Counted from the stretch's first letter, positions 1-11,779 are shown. The stretch: 64,000 bases of DNA from Ichthyophis bannanicus (GCA_033557465.1 CM066044.1:189030184-189094183); one strand, 5' to 3'. Numbers and translations are program-made. The notes: a model not told the origin generated them from the letters alone.

Positions 1-63
1 AAACAGGATACTGGGCTTGATGGACCTTGGTCTGAACCAGTATGGCATATCTTACATTCTTAG
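1..63 (+). mobile_element. CR1 LINE 3' terminus (fragment)
   Basis: Only the last part of a CR1 3' UTR is present. It carries the ACTGGGCTTGATGGACC / CAGTATGGCATATCTTA block that also ends the CR1 copies at 19858, 29813 and, inverted, 352. The element is cut by the window edge on its left. At its right an L1 ORF1-like sequence begins with no gap. Confidence 0.8.
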
Positions 64-351
64 ATGGAGCTATGGTCAAGTGTTCTCAGGACATATCCGC
101 CTTAGTTCAAACAGTTGGGAAAGTTTCCTCTCAGCAAGAGACTCTGGCTAAAGAGACTCAAGAGAAATTAGTCTCAATGGGGAAAGAAGTTAAGAATCTA
201 AGGATGTAATTGATCAGTTGGTAAAAGATAAATATCTAATTCACCTAAAGATCGAACAATTTGAAAATGTTTGAATCTCCAATTTTTAAATTTCCCCCAA
301 AGTGACAAATATGTCGCAAGAAGAAACCTTTAAAAAATATTTGCAGCAAGA
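64..351 (+). pseudogene. L1-type ORF1 N-terminal half (broken)
   Basis: The translation shows a heptad-like coiled coil (LAKETQEKL, followed by stops) and then the start of the L1 ORF1p RNA-recognition region, with NFPKVTNMSQEETFKKYL near 285-345. L1 ORF1p is a trimeric RNA-binding chaperone that packages LINE RNA. The reading frame has several stops and at least one frameshift. It is interrupted at about 351 by an antisense CR1 and resumes at 3503 in the same orientation. The family assignment rests on the coiled coil plus the C-terminal domain found beyond the insertion. Confidence 0.65.
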
Positions 352-559
352 TAAGAACATAAGAAATGCCATACTGAGTCAGACCAAGGTCCATCAAGCC
401 CAGTATCCTGTTTCCAACAGCAGCCAATCTACGTCACAAGTACCAAACAGATTCCCCAAAAGACAGGTACCACAATGCTTGTATTGGATCAAGCAGTGGA
501 TATTCTGGGTCCTCTTTAATAATGGTTTATTGATCTTTCCTCCAGGAACTTGTCCAAAC

Positions 560-3460
560 CTTTTTTAAACCCGGCTACACTAACAGCTTTTACTACATCC
601 TCCGGTAGAAAATTCCAGAGTTTGATTACGCATTGAGTGAAAAAATATTTTCTTTTATTAGTCTTAAATAGGTTACCCTGTAGCTTCATTGCATGTCCCC
701 TAATCTTTCTCTATTTTGATGGCGTAAACAATAGATCTACATTTACCCATTCCACACCATTAATTAATTTATAGACCTCTATCATATCTCCCCTCAACCG
801 TCTCTTTTCCAGGTTGAAGAGCCCTAACCTTTTTAGCCTCTCCTCATAGGGGTAGTCCTTTCATCCCTGTTACCATTTTGGTGGCTCTTCTCTGTACCAT
901 TTCTAATAAAGCTATATCCTTTTTAAGATACGGCAACCAGAATTGCACACAATATTCAAGATGCGGTCGCACCATGGAACAATACAGAGGCATTATAATA
1001 TCGTGACGGAATTCAAAACAGCATGGGACAAGCACAGTGGATCCCTTTATAGCAACAGGATAAAAACAAAATAAACTGAACCATCTAACCTCTCAACAAA
1101 TAGGGGTGTCCTACATGGAGTGGTGGGTCCACCCCTAAACAAAGACATGGGGAGGGGTGGCCTGCACAGAGCGACAGGTGCACCTATTCTTGTCGTATTT
1201 CTGGGCACACTGGATGGACCATGCAGGTCTTTATCTGCCATCATTTACTATGTTACTATGTTTGTTTTATTCTCCATTCCTTTCCTTATGATTCTAGCAT
1301 TCTCTTTGGCAGCTGCTCCATACTTCAACGTGCTATCCACGATGATGCCTAAATCTTTTTCCTGGGTGGTGGTTCCTAATGTGGAACCTTGCATCCTGTA
1401 ACCATAATTTGGGTTGTTCTTTCCTAGAAGCATAACTTTGTACCTGTCCATATTAAATTTCATCTGCCATTTGGATGCCCAGTCTTCCAATCTATCAAGT
1501 TCATCTTGCAATTCTTTGCAATGCTCATGGGTTTTTAACAACTTTGAATAATTTGGTGTCATCTGCAAATTTAATTACCTCATTCATTATTCCCATTTCC
1601 AGGTCATTTACAAATACTTTAAAAAGCAGCAGACCCAGCACAGATTCCTGGGGTACCCTACTATTCACCTTTCTCCATTGGTAAAATTGGCCATTTAGCC
1701 CTACCCTCTGTTTTCTATCTTTTAACCAGTTCCTGATCCACAATAGTAGACTGCCTCCTATCCCATGAATTTTTAATTTCACCAAGAGTCTCACATAAGG
1801 GACCTTGTCAAAGGCTTTCTGAAAATCCAGATACACTATATCAACTGACTCACCTTTGTCTACCTGTTTATTCACATCTTCAAAACAACATAACAGATTA
1901 GTACGACAAGACCTTCCTTGGCTAAAGCCATGTTGGCTATCTCCCATTAAGCCATGACTATCTACATATTCAGTAATTTTGTTCTTTATAATAGTTTTTA
2001 CCATTTTTCCTGGTACTAACGTCAGGCTCACTGTTCTGTAGTTTCCCGGATCACTACTGGAATCCTTTTTTAAAATTGGCATTACATTAGCCATCCTCCA
2101 ATCTTCAGGTATTACAGATGATTTTAATGATAGTTCACATACTACTAATAGTAGATCTGTAATCTCATATACCAGTTCTTTCAACACCCTTGGATGTATA
2201 CCATCTGATCCAGGTGATTTGCTACTCTTCAGTTTATCAAATAGTTGTGTATTGCTATTTCTTTCAGTTCTTTTGTGGCATCACCTTTAAATATCATTTC
2301 AGTCATGGGTAACATCCTTACATCTTCCTCACTAAAGATAAGAGCAAAGAATTCATTCAGTCTCTCCGCTATGGCCTTGTTCTCTCTTAGTGCCCCTTTT
2401 ACCCTTCTATCATCTAATGGTCCAACTCTCACAGGTTTTTTGTTATGAATGTACTTGAAAAAATCTTTATTACGGGTTTTGCTTCCACAGCAAGCTTCTT
2501 CTCATATTCTCTCTTTGCCTGCCTTATCAATGCCTTGCATCTAACTTGCCAGCGCTTATGTTGTCTCTAGTTTTCATCATTTGCTCCTTTTTCCATTTCA
2601 TGAAAGATGTTTTTTTGGCAACAGCCTCTCTGACTTCAACAGCCTCTCTAACTTTAAACAATGCTGCCAGTTTTTTGGACTTCGTTCCACTTTTCTTAAA
2701 GTGTGGAATACAGCTGCTCTGGACTTCCAAGATAGTATTTTTAAACAATACCCATGCTTGATGTAAATCTTTAACCTTTGCAACTGACTCACTCCTTTTA
2801 GTTTTTACTTAACTATTTTCCTCACTTTATCACAGTCTCCCTTTTGAAACTTAAAAGGTAGTACTGTGGATTTCCTTCCCATCCTTCCTCCATTTATTAA
2901 ATCAAATACGATCATGCTATGATCACTATTGCCAAGTGGCCCCAACAGCCTTATCTCTTGCACCAAATCTTGTATTCCACTAAGAACTAGGTCCAAAATG
3001 GTTTCCCCTCTGGTTGGTTCATGAACCAGCTGCTCCTAGAAGCAGTCATTTATTTCATCTAGAAACTTTATCTCCCTAGCATGTCCTGTCGTGACATTGA
3101 CCCAGTTGATACCAGGATAATTGAAATCACCAATTATTATTACTGTACTGTAACTTTTGTTAGCTTCCCTGATTTCTTTGAGCATTTCATCATCCATTTG
3201 TTCATTCTGGCCAGGTAGCCGATAATGCACCCCCCACTGCCATCGCCTTCCCTTTCCCCTTTTTACATGAAATTTCAATCCATAGAGATTCTACAGTGAA
3301 TTTTGTTACCTGCAAAAATTTAATCCTTTGTGATTCAATCCCTCTCTAATATAGAGTGCAACCCGTCCACTAATTTGATCTGCTCTCTCATTACAATATA
3401 GTTTGTATCCAGGTATCACAGTGTCCCAGCAAGTGTCAGCAGCAAGTTTTCCAAATACTT
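560..3460 (-). pseudogene. CR1 ORF2 endonuclease-reverse transcriptase remnant
   Basis: The product nicked DNA and reverse-transcribed CR1 RNA at the nick (target-primed reverse transcription). On the minus strand an APE-type endonuclease part lies at about 3460-2810, with GVALYIREGL near 3340 and IIIGDFNYPGINW near 3130. RT follows at 2187-1525, with IVYLDFQKAFDKVP, an SRVPQESVLG block (normally SGVPQGSVLG) and the catalytic FADDTKLF near 1570. The C-terminal domain ([13 protein letters not shown] near 960, then the [11 protein letters not shown] region near 800) completes it. Frameshifts separate the three blocks, and an insertion at 1002-1260 splits the C-terminal part. It cannot be translated as one protein. 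Confidence 0.8.
1002..1260 (+). mobile_element. CR1 3' tail, second subfamily, nested
   Basis: A sense-strand CR1 3' end lies inside the antisense CR1. It starts in the last codons of ORF2 ([19 protein letters not shown]) and ends with GGTCTTTATCTGCCATCATT and TACTATGTTACTATG. The same tail type ends the element at 4400-6007, so this is a different CR1 subfamily from its host. The host sequence continues directly on both sides. Confidence 0.75.
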
Positions 3461-3502
3461 GAAAGTGCTTTTCCACCTGTAAATTACATTTATTTCCTGC
3501 CA

Positions 3503-3900
3503 TGGGGAAACTTATCACAAAAGTCACCAAAACATACAGTATATCTTTAGAATCTGGTGATTTGGAGGATTTGAGTAATTTTTTGGAAACATTGTTGGTT
3601 GAAATTAAGGAGAGAGTGACTTTGTTGATAAATTTTGTCTATGAGTCAGATTTATGCAGAATATTATCTCTATATTTCAAGAAAATGGACACATTGTTCT
3701 TGGGTCAAACAATTAGGATTTATCCGGATGTTAGTTGTCCTACCCAGGATAGGACACGTGTGTTTTTTACCATAAGATAAGAGACCATTTTGTTGGGAGT
3801 CAACTTTCACTTGCAATACCCTTCCTAATGTTTTGTTTCTTATTTGAATGTTAAGTATGCTTTTTTCTCTCCTGAACACTTAATTTTCATTTTCCTCCTT
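3503..3900 (+). pseudogene. L1-type ORF1 C-terminal domain (broken)
   Basis: This continues the ORF1 interrupted at 351. An open frame at 3502-3780 gives the RRM-like region followed by the conserved L1 ORF1p C-terminal domain, with FLGQTIRIYPDVSCPTQDRT near 3700-3760. That Q-x-IRIYPDV-x3-TQ pattern is the hallmark used here to call L1. The domain normally binds nucleic acid together with the RRM. The frame ends at 3780, and the remaining residues of the domain are recognisable only after a frameshift. Confidence 0.7.
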
Positions 3901-4083
3901 TATCTTTTCCTGTTACTCTTTATTCTGGTCTAATGAGAGAGTGCTTTCAGTCTTTTACTCTTACTTTTTTGGTTTTGTTACGTTTGATTTGATAAATTGT
4001 ATTTTGCATTCTTGCTGCTATGAGCAAGTGTAATATCTTGTGTAATATCTTTAATTTCATAAATAAAAAGTAAAAAAAAAAAG
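3901..4083 (+). mobile_element. 3' UTR and poly(A) tail of the L1-like copy
   Basis: A T-rich 3' region leads to AATAAA at about 4060 and an A-tract at 4071-4082. It follows the ORF1 C-terminal domain within about 200 bases, and no ORF2 (endonuclease/RT) lies between. The copy is therefore either an ORF1-only (half-L1) element or one that lost ORF2 by deletion. Confidence 0.6.
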
Positions 4084-4254
4084 AATTCTGCAAGACTAGT
4101 GATCTATTCATCTTAAAACATCTTCTTCCAGCAACATAAGCGGTGACTGTACATATGAACTTCATCCAATGGATTGTACAAAAATCAAATCTATGGAAAT
4201 CAATGATGGAAAAGCTCAATAACATCAACAAAGACAAAACTTGGAGCTGACTGT

Positions 4255-4345
4255 GATACAGATCACCAAGTAGCCTAGTGGTTAGAGCAGTAGGCTGAGA
4301 ACTGAGGAAGCCCACTCAAATCCCACTACTGCAGAGGTGCCAAGT
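4255..4345 (+). mobile_element. tRNA-derived SINE head (truncated)
   Basis: The sequence TAGCCTAGTGGTTAGAGCAG at 4272-4291 is a good pol III A box in tRNA context. A B-box-like CTCAAATCCCA follows about 30 bases later. The match continues only to about 4345, where unrelated sequence leads into a CR1. The body and tail of the SINE are missing. The same head is seen in the SINE at 33794. Confidence 0.65.
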
Positions 4346-4399
4346 TATCAGGTTCCAGGAGTGAGATTTTTGCAAAACTGAAAGTGAACAAGACCATGT

Positions 4400-6007
4400 G
4401 ACTGGAAGGGAATCATGCCTGATTACTGAAAGAGCTCAGAGAGGTTCTGTCAGGGCCTTTAAAGGATGTTTTTAATAGATATTTGGCAACAGGCGAGGTT
4501 CCACAGGACTGGAGAAGGGCTGATATGGTACCTTTTCACAAGAGTGGTAATAGGGAAGAGGTGACAAACTATAGGCTGGTAAGCCTTACCTCTGTGGTGG
4601 GAAAAGTAATGGAGGTACTCTTGAAAGAAAGAATTGTGGACTTTCTGAAAACCAATGGATTGATGATCTGAGGCAACATGGTTTTACCAGGGGAAGATCA
4701 TGCCAAACAAATTTGATTGACTTCTTTGACTGGGTGACTAAAGAACTAGATCAATGGCAATCGATGGATGTGATATTCCTAGATTTCAGCAAAGCCTTGG
4801 ATACTGTTCCTCATAGGAGACTTATCAATAAATGAGCAGCCTGGGGATAGGCTCCAAGGTGGTGAAGGGGATCAGAAATTGGTTGACTGACAGACGACCG
4901 AAGGTGGTGGTAAATGGAACTCACTCAGAAGAAAGGAAGGTGCATAGTGGCGTCTCTCAAGGATCAGTACAGGGACTAATACTGTTCAATGTATTTGTAA
5001 GTGATATTGCAGAAAGACCAAATGGAAAAGTATGCCTTTTTGCAGATGACACAAAAATTTGCAACAGAGTGGACACTTATGAGGGAGTGGACAACTTGAG
5101 GAAAGATCTAAAAACACTGGAAGAATGGTCTAATGCTTGGCAGTTATGATTTAATGTGAAGAAGTGCAGAGTCATGCACTTGGGATGCAGAAATCCAAAG
5201 GAATTGTATGCAATAGGGGGAGAGAGGTTCGTGTGCATGAACCAGGAGAGGGTCCTCGGAGTGCCAGTGTCTGAGGATCTCAAGGTGGAAAAACAATGCA
5301 ACAAGATGGCAGCCAAAGCCAGAAGGATGCTGGGATGTATACGGAAAGGAATAACCAGCAGAAAGGAAAATGTATTAATGCCCCCATACGAGTTGTTGGT
5401 GAGGTCTCACTTGGAGTATTGTGTTCATTTTTGGAGACCATATCTCACAAAAGACATAAAAAGACTTGAAATGGTTCAGAGGAAGGTGACAAAAATGATT
5501 CGGAGCCTGCACCAGAAGATGTATGAGAAGAGACTTGAAGACCTAAATATATATACCCTAGAGGAGAGGAGGGACAGGGGAGATATGATATAGACTTTTA
5601 AATACTAAAAGGATATCAATGAACAAACAAACCTTTTTCAAAGAAGGGGAAGCCGTAAAACTAGAGGGCATACGATGAAGTTGCAAGGTAGTAAACCTAA
5701 AAGCAACATCAGGAAATACTTTTTCACTGATAGGGTGGTGGATACTTGGAATGCCCTCCTGATGGAGGTGATGGGGGCAAATACAGTGATGGAGTTCAAA
5801 ATGGCATGGGACAGACACAGTGGATGCCTTTATTGCAAGAGTATGAAATCAAAGAAAACTTAAATATCTTTTAATTGAGGGGGGGAGTAGGGGAGGGGTG
5901 TGACCTGCACAGAGCTGCAGATACAACCACTCTAGCAACCTTACTGGGCAGACTAGATGGGCCATGCTGGTCTTTATCTGCCATCCTTTACTAGGTTACT
6001 ATGTTAC
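4400..6007 (+). mobile_element. CR1 LINE, 5'-truncated, sense
   Basis: A sense CR1 starts inside the RT and runs to a complete 3' end (GGGCCATGCTGGTCTTTATC followed by TTACTAGGTTACTATGTTAC). It belongs to the same subfamily as the nested tail at 1002-1260. It is followed without a gap by an RTE element. Confidence 0.8.
4414..5862 (+). pseudogene. CR1 ORF2 RT and C-terminal domain remnant
   Basis: Conserved CR1 RT blocks are spread over several frames: VPQDWRRADMVPFHKSG and NYRLVSLTSVVGK at 4499-4605, SGVSQGSVQGLILFNVFVSD near 4948, then the catalytic LFADDTKI near 5037. The C-terminal block (VRSHLEYCVHFWRPYLTKD and MYEKRLEDLNIYTLEERRDR) is open at 5156-5593. Stops or frameshifts occur near 4670, 4830, 5150 and 5593. 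The endonuclease is absent because the copy is 5'-truncated. It is a dead RT. Confidence 0.8.
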
Positions 6008-7690
6008 TTTTATGCAAACTGAAGCAAAAGTCAAAAAAAGAGCAAGTCACTCATGAATGTAGCAAAATATGACTTTGAGACTATACGACCGGAATTTAAA
6101 GACTGCCTGCGAAATTGATTTTCTGCTTTTGGATACAAATGACAGAGCACCTGAAGAGTTAATGGATCACATCAATAGAGTTGTGCTCTAAGAAGATGAG
6201 AAGTCTCTACAATAGGTAAAAAGCAAAAACAGCCAAAATGGATAAGCGAAGAAACTCTGAAAATTGCTTAGAAACACAGAGAAGCTAAAATCAGAGAAAG
6301 AGGCGCAATCACAGAACTCAACAAGAATGAGATTTGCAATGTGCAGCGAGATGAGACAAGGAGAAGTACTACGATGACACATACAAGGAAATAGAATCAG
6401 AAACTAATAGAGGAAGAACAAGATCAGCTTTCCTAAAGCTACGAGATTTAAAGAAAAGAATTCCAGCCTCGAACTGGAATGCTACAAAATGCTCAAGGAC
6501 ACTGAGAAGATCATATAGAATATACAGAGTCATTATACCATAAAGATCAAGTGGACCATCGGCCATTTCAACCTGTACTTTATGATCAGGAACCAATGTT
6601 GATGAAAGAAGTCGTCGAAGCAGCATTGAAAGCCTTATCAAAGGACAAAGCACCGGGCATTAAGACTTTCCCATTAAAGTAGTACAGCAATCAGATGCAG
6701 CTGTTGCCATACGTACAAGGCTCCGCCAGCTAATTTGGAAGACAACATCATGGCCAATTGATTGGAAAAGATCTGTGTTTATACCAATACTAAAGAAAGG
6801 TGATCCAACTGACTGTGGAAATTATCGCACAATTGCTCTGATCCCACATACCAGTAAGATTCTACTCAATATCAGTCATCAGAGACTACAACCATACCTG
6901 GAATGAGAACTGCCTGAAGTGCAAGCAGGATTCAGGAAAGAACGAGGAACAAGAGACCATCATCACGGATGTGAAATGGATCCTTGAAAAGATAAAAGAA
7001 GACCAAAAGGATATGTGTTTTATTGACTACAGCAAGGCTTTTGACTGTGTAAACCATGAGAAACTCTGGGCCTTATTAAGAAGCATGGGTATACCAGAAC
7101 ACCTGATAGTTCTCTTGCACAACCTTTATACTGATCAAGAAGCAACAGTTCAAATGGAACAAGACGAAACAGAATAGTTTAAAATTAGCAAAGGTATAAT
7201 GCAAGACTGCATACTTTCCCCCTAGCTGTTTAATTTATATGTAGAACAAATCATTAGAGAAGTAGAATTTTATGAAGGCAACTGTGGTGTGAAGATTGCT
7301 GGAAGACTCACCAACAGCCTTCGCTATGCTGATGACACCACAATACTGGCATAAAGTGAAGAAGATCTGAAACATTTGCTTCTCAAGATCAAGAAACATT
7401 GCCTTAAAATGGACCAGCACTTTAATGTAAAGAAGACAAAGATCCTGACAACTGGCAAAATCAATAAGTTCATCACTGAAGGAGAAGAAATTGAAATAAT
7501 GGACAACTTTAACCTGCTTGGATCAATAATCAATAAAGAAATGACGAGCAGTCAAGAAATCTGATGATGCATTGCTCTTGGCAGAATGGCTATGAAGGAC
7601 CTAGACAAGATTCTCAAGAGCAGAGTTCTCTCTCTCCATACAAAGATGCGACTTGTCCAAGGCATGTTTAAAAGGGTTGATGTGGTTTGG
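6008..7690 (+). mobile_element. RTE (BovB-like) LINE remnant
   Basis: The RT is typical of the RTE clade. The clearest stretch is at 6971-7177, with MCFIDYSKAFDCVNHEKLW and LLHNLYTDQEATVQ. SLRYADDTTI-like catalytic residues lie near 7320, and the palm/thumb (LKMDQHFNVKKTKILTTGKI and a LLGSII block) lies at 7376-7564. The upstream linker with FAMCSEMRQGEV is near 6330. No 3' terminus is seen here. The sequence degrades after about 7690 into another repeat. Many stops are present. Confidence 0.75.
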
Positions 7691-7699
7691 AAGACTTGC

Positions 7700-8090
7700 A
7701 AACCTCATAAACCCTTGCGATCCTGATATTCAGTGGCACTAGCCAGTTAGTACCGCTGAATATCTCTCACAGACCACCCTGAAAATGTCTGGTTAGTTTC
7801 GTGACAGTCTGTATGAGGAGCTTGGGCAGTCCTGGAGCCTTTCAGTTTAGCGGCATTATTCAGCCACTAACTGGACTGACAAACCACACAAAATTAGGAC
7901 AGGTCACTGGTTAGCTGAATATCACCTTAACCAGATAGCCATCGTGGTTGGCAGTGGAACTGGATATTAAGCACCAGATGCCAGATAGGCTCCGGCACTG
8001 AATATCCAGTTTCATTTTTGACTGTGGCAATCAGGCGCTTTAGCAGCACTGACCTCTGTGGTCTGAATATCAACCCCTACAGCTCCTTCT
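7700..8090. repeat. Dispersed repeat with inverted GATATTCAG motifs
   Basis: CTGATATTCAGTGGCACTAG and the near-inverse GTACCGCTGAATATC lie close together, and TGGATATTCAGTGCC-type motifs recur near 8000. The same motif pair appears at 43500-43905. This suggests a foldback or MITE-like family, but I could not define its ends or a target duplication. Confidence 0.35.
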
Positions 8091-9018
8091 TCTCCCTTAG
8101 AGATCCTCTGTGCTTGTTCCATGCTTTCTTGAATTCAAATACAACTTCATCTCCATTACCTCCATTGGGAAGCCATTCCATGCATCTACCATCCTTTCCA
8201 CAAATAAATATTTGCTCAGATTACACCTGCATCTATCCCCTATCATCTTTACCCTATGCCATCTCATTCCACAGTTTCTTTTCAATTGAAAGAGCTTGCC
8301 TCCTGCGCGCATCTATGCCACACAGGTAATTCTATCACCATATGCTTTATGATGAAGACTGATCATTTTAGTAGCTGCCCCCTGCACCGACTCCATCCTG
8401 TTTATATCTTTTTGAAGATGCCGTCTCCAGAATGACATGCAGTATTCCAAATGAGGTCTTACCAGAGACTTAGACAGAGACATTGTCACCTCTTTTTTTA
8501 CTTGCTAGCCATTACTCTCTGTATGCACCCAAGCACCCTTCTGGCTTTTATCATCATCTTTTCTACTTGTTTGGCCATCTTAAGATACAACCACCTCTAG
8601 GTTCCACTCTTCTTTTATGTATAGAAGTACTTCACCCCTTATATTGTACCGCTCCCTGGGGTTTTTGCAGCCAAAAGCATGACCTTGCATTTTTTAGCAT
8701 TAAATCTTAGATGCCAAATTTGAGAGCATTCTTCAAGCTTCACCAGATCCCTCTTCATGTTATCCACACCTTCCAGGATGTCTATCCTATTGAAAATTTT
8801 GGAATCATCTGCAGAGAGGCAAACTTTACCCAGCAGCCCTTTTACAATATTATTTACAAAAAAGTTAAAAAGAAGTGGACCAAGGAGCTATCCCTGTGAC
8901 ACCCCACTGGTAATGTTTTCATCCTCAGAGTGAATTCTATTTACTACTACTCTTTGCTGCTTCCTACTCAGCCAGTTCCTAACCCAATCTGTTATTTTCG
9001 AGCCCATCCCAAGGGCAC
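8091..9018 (-). mobile_element. CR1 LINE 3' half, antisense (part 1)
   Basis: The minus-strand translation gives the end of a CR1 ORF2. Blocks equivalent to ERVVDAWNGLPMEV are seen as VERMVDAWNGFPMEVMEM at 8150-8200. Further upstream on that strand lie the EYCMSFWRRHLQKDINRM-like and AKKCKVMLLAAKTPG-like blocks, and FAD-region residues near 8790. It is interrupted at 9019 by an L2 and resumes at 9986. The 3' UTR is missing. Confidence 0.75.
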
Positions 9019-9985
9019 TCAGTTTATTTATTTATTTAATAAAACACTTTTATACTGCGTCCTCCCAGGGATCGGATGCGGTTTACAAAGAACATTTGTT
9101 ACAAGGCATGACAGTAGTGCATGTCTGGTCTTAATACATGGAACAATTGCAACTTTTTACAGGTAACGTTTTACAAGTGACATAATAATTAGAACAGCAA
9201 CATTTGGAACTTTTTTTACAGATAACGTTTACAGGTAACATGGTAACTATGTACATACAGTGCAAATCTCGTTTCAGGTTGTGTGCTTGGGGATTAATCA
9301 GCACTGGTTTATTTACAGGGGAGTAGGGTATCAACTACGTACATTTTGGGATGTTTGATAGGATCGGTATTAGATTGGGCTTGTTTTGGTTTGGTGTCAG
9401 TTATCCTTTGTCTGTGTGTCAGTGATAGTGTTAATCTGTGTGCCAAAATTCTTTTTAAACAGATGTGGTTTTAATTTTTTCCAATGTCCGTAAGTTGTCT
9501 GATGTCCTCTGGAATGGGCGCTGAGTGTGAGAATGCTCTATCGTTGGTGACTTTATTCGCTTTTGTGGATTCTTTTGCTGTCACTATTTTGTTTGTGTTT
9601 TTACTCCTTTGGCTGCGGGTAGTATTTCTTTAGTGACTAAAGTGTTTAGTGTTGATGGGGCAAGGTTGTTTATTAGTTTAAATGTTATTACTAGGATTTT
9701 ATAGTTTGTCCTGCAGTAGATTGGGAGCCAGTGAAGCTTAGCCAGTGTGGGTGTGATGTGTTCCATAGGTTGGGTCTTCAGTATGGTTCTGGCTGCTACA
9801 TTCTGTGCAAGCTGGAGTCTTTTAAGATTTTGTTTTGTGATGCCTTGAAGGACAGTGTTTGCAAAGTCAAAGTGGGGTGTAATAATTGCATGGATTATTT
9901 TTATAAAGTCTTGTAGGTGAACTAGTGGGCGTAGTTGTTTCAGAGTTTTTAGTTTATAGTGTATTTTTCTTGTTGTGTTTCTAAT
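9019..9985 (-). mobile_element. L2 LINE 3' end nested in CR1
   Basis: The minus strand carries the L2 ORF2 C-terminal domain (TILKTQPMEHITPTLAKLHW at about 9720-9780, then YKILVITFKLINNLAPS). A 3' UTR ends in repeated TAAATAAATAAA, seen on the plus strand as TTTATTTATTTATT at 9021. Its reading frame runs by chance into the flanking CR1 RT on the 5' side, which shows where the insertion boundary is. Confidence 0.75.
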
Positions 9986-10480
9986 GTGAGATTCCATACT
10001 GATAAGCCTCCTATGCAGAATCATGTCAAGGGCTTTGCTGAAATCTAAGTACACCACATCTATTGCTCTTCCTCGATCCAACTCTCTGGACACCCAGTCA
10101 AAGAAATTGATCAAATTCATCTGGCAAGACCTACACTTCTAGTAAAAACATGCTTCCTTGAATCTTGCAATCCACTGAATTCCAGAAATTGCACTCTCTC
10201 TGATTAGCAATATTTCCATCAATTTTCTCACCACTAACCAGCTTGTAGCCCCCAACGTCCTCCTTGCTAAGGCTTTATGCCCTTCTCCAGTCCTCTGGAC
10301 CCATCCTCAATTTTAAAGAAGCATCAAAAAGGTCAGATAGTGGAGCCATCAAAATTTCTCTAAATTCCTATAATACCCTTGGATGTATCCCATCACCTTG
10401 TCTACTTTTAATTTAGCTAGCTCCTTATAAACACATTCTTCTGAAAATCATTTGAGATCTACTCACTTCCACTCCTATAG
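9986..10480 (-). mobile_element. CR1 LINE, antisense (part 2, RT core)
   Basis: This continues the CR1 of 8091-9018 on the 5' side. MNLINFFDWVSRELDRG and AIDVVYLDFSKALDMI-like RT motifs lie at 10020-10120. Before them are the QHGF-region and a degraded palm region out to about 10480, after which CR1 similarity is lost. Confidence 0.7.
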
Positions 10481-11010
10481 AAACGGAGAAAGCCCTCGGC
10501 TTTTGAGACATCACCTTCAGGTATCTTATGCTCTTTATGGAGCAAAAATCTAACTGTGGAAAATCATTTTACAGGTCTAGATATAGAAGTCATGATCTTA
10601 GACTTAAAATAAGCTTTCTTAGAAGGATCCAACTTCTCTTTATACTACATATAGATGGAGACGTAACACAAGCACACCTCAGAAGATCTATACTCAGTTC
10701 ACTGCAACTCTCTTTCAAATTCCCACAATGCTTTGGTGACGTCTTGTCTCTCCATTTTACTTTAAGGACTATTTTTTCTATGGTACAAACTAGAGAGGCA
10801 GGGTATCATAAACCATACAAGAAAAGCCAAAAAATAATACCACCACAGATATTGAAAAGAAAAAAAAAAAGAAATATGTAACGTTCATACAACGCATATA
10901 TTTATTTAAAAGAACACCATACATGCCACGTTTCAGTAACAGCCTACGTCAGGGGTCATAGAAGTAATCTGAAAATGGACATAATATATCCTTATCAATA
11001 TGTTAAATAT
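10481..11010. other. Unassigned AT-rich stretch
   Basis: I see no convincing gene. An A-tract lies at 10858-10871. A short block GCCACGTTTCAGTAACAGCC near 10927 resembles the 'cgtttcgg...' blocks often found in Penelope-like 5' regions, but there is no coding support. Confidence 0.3.
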
Positions 11011-11015
11011 ATGAT
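11011..11015. repeat. Target-site duplication, left copy (ATGAT)
   Basis: ATGAT immediately precedes the 5' LTR and is repeated immediately after the 3' LTR at 23251-23255. A 5-bp duplication is the usual Ty3/gypsy integrase signature. Confidence 0.85.
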
Positions 11016-11360
11016 TGTGATGAGGTCTACAGAGTGTTGCCCTTCCCTCTCCAGAAGGATTATCAACAGGCCCCTTTAAGAGAGCCTGCAGCCTGGAGTT
11101 CAAGGCTGGGAGGGCGTCGCTCACAAGGAGGGGTTAAAAACCCAGCAGACTGCAGGAGGGAGAGAAGCCCGTGGAGCCAGGAATCCTTTCAAGGCAATCT
11201 GTACAAATGTAGAAACTTTAACTGGGCAAGGAACAAACTTTAATGGGGCCGGGAGACCAGCTTTGTGGGTCTGAATAAAAACAGGTTTTGTTTTCCTGAA
11301 CTGCTGTCTGTTTCGTGTTTGAACAGAAAACCTTTTCGAACCACATACCACACTACCACA
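11016..11360 (+). repeat. 5' LTR of the Gmr1-like Ty3/gypsy element
   Basis: The 345-bp repeat begins TGTGATGAGG and ends CACTACCACA, giving canonical TG...CA termini. It matches 22879-23250 along its length. The 3' copy has extra blocks, including an additional segment around 23130-23160. GTCTGAATAAAAACAGGT near 11270 may supply the polyadenylation signal. The two LTRs have clearly diverged, so the insertion is old. Confidence 0.92.
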
Positions 11361-11362
11361 TA

Positions 11363-11380
11363 TGGTGTCAGTGATGGGAT
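11363..11380 (+). promoter_or_regulatory. Primer-binding site, likely tRNA-Leu
   Basis: TGGTGTCAGTGATGGGAT begins two bases after the 5' LTR. It is nearly complementary to the 3' end of vertebrate tRNA-Leu (…CCCACT-TCTGACACCA). This is where minus-strand DNA synthesis would be primed. Confidence 0.75.
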
Positions 11381-11779
11381 TTTCTCTACCACATGACTGA
11401 GGGAAATCTACGTTCCTATAGGGCTGGCCTCTACAACAGGTCAGGTGTTTTTGTTTGTTTGTGTGGGCTAAGAGAGATAGTCTCAACCTAGTTAGGGAGA
11501 TTTAAGAAGGTTTAGTTAGTGCCAGACAGGCAGGCTTTGTTTTGGCCAGTAGAAGCCGGTAAAAATTTGTTTACTGGAATACTACAGTCTTAACTCAGCT
11601 GCAATAGAGTGGGCTGTGGTTGATGGAAAGAAAACAGTGACCATTCTAAAAGGAGTGGCTCCTCCAGATTTTAGTAGAAGTGCAGTAGCAACAACAATAG
11701 TATCAGCAACAACAATTTCAATGCTCTCTGCTGGATGGGCAGCAACACCTTCTAACACAAGCACTACTTAAAATAGCAG

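Larger units (their letters stand above)
352..3502 (-). mobile_element. CR1 LINE, antisense, 5'-truncated, inserted in L1 ORF1
   Basis: On the minus strand it reads endonuclease, reverse transcriptase, C-terminal domain, 3' UTR, and ends in the CR1 octamer tail at about 352. The 5' end is lost inside the endonuclease. Both flanks are parts of one L1 ORF1, so this CR1 arrived after the L1 copy. A shorter sense CR1 tail was later inserted into it at 1002-1260. Confidence 0.85.

Noticed and set aside
4272..4330. Functional tRNA gene
   Set aside because: The A and B boxes are tRNA-like, but acceptor and anticodon stems do not pair well and the segment matches the SINE head at 33794.
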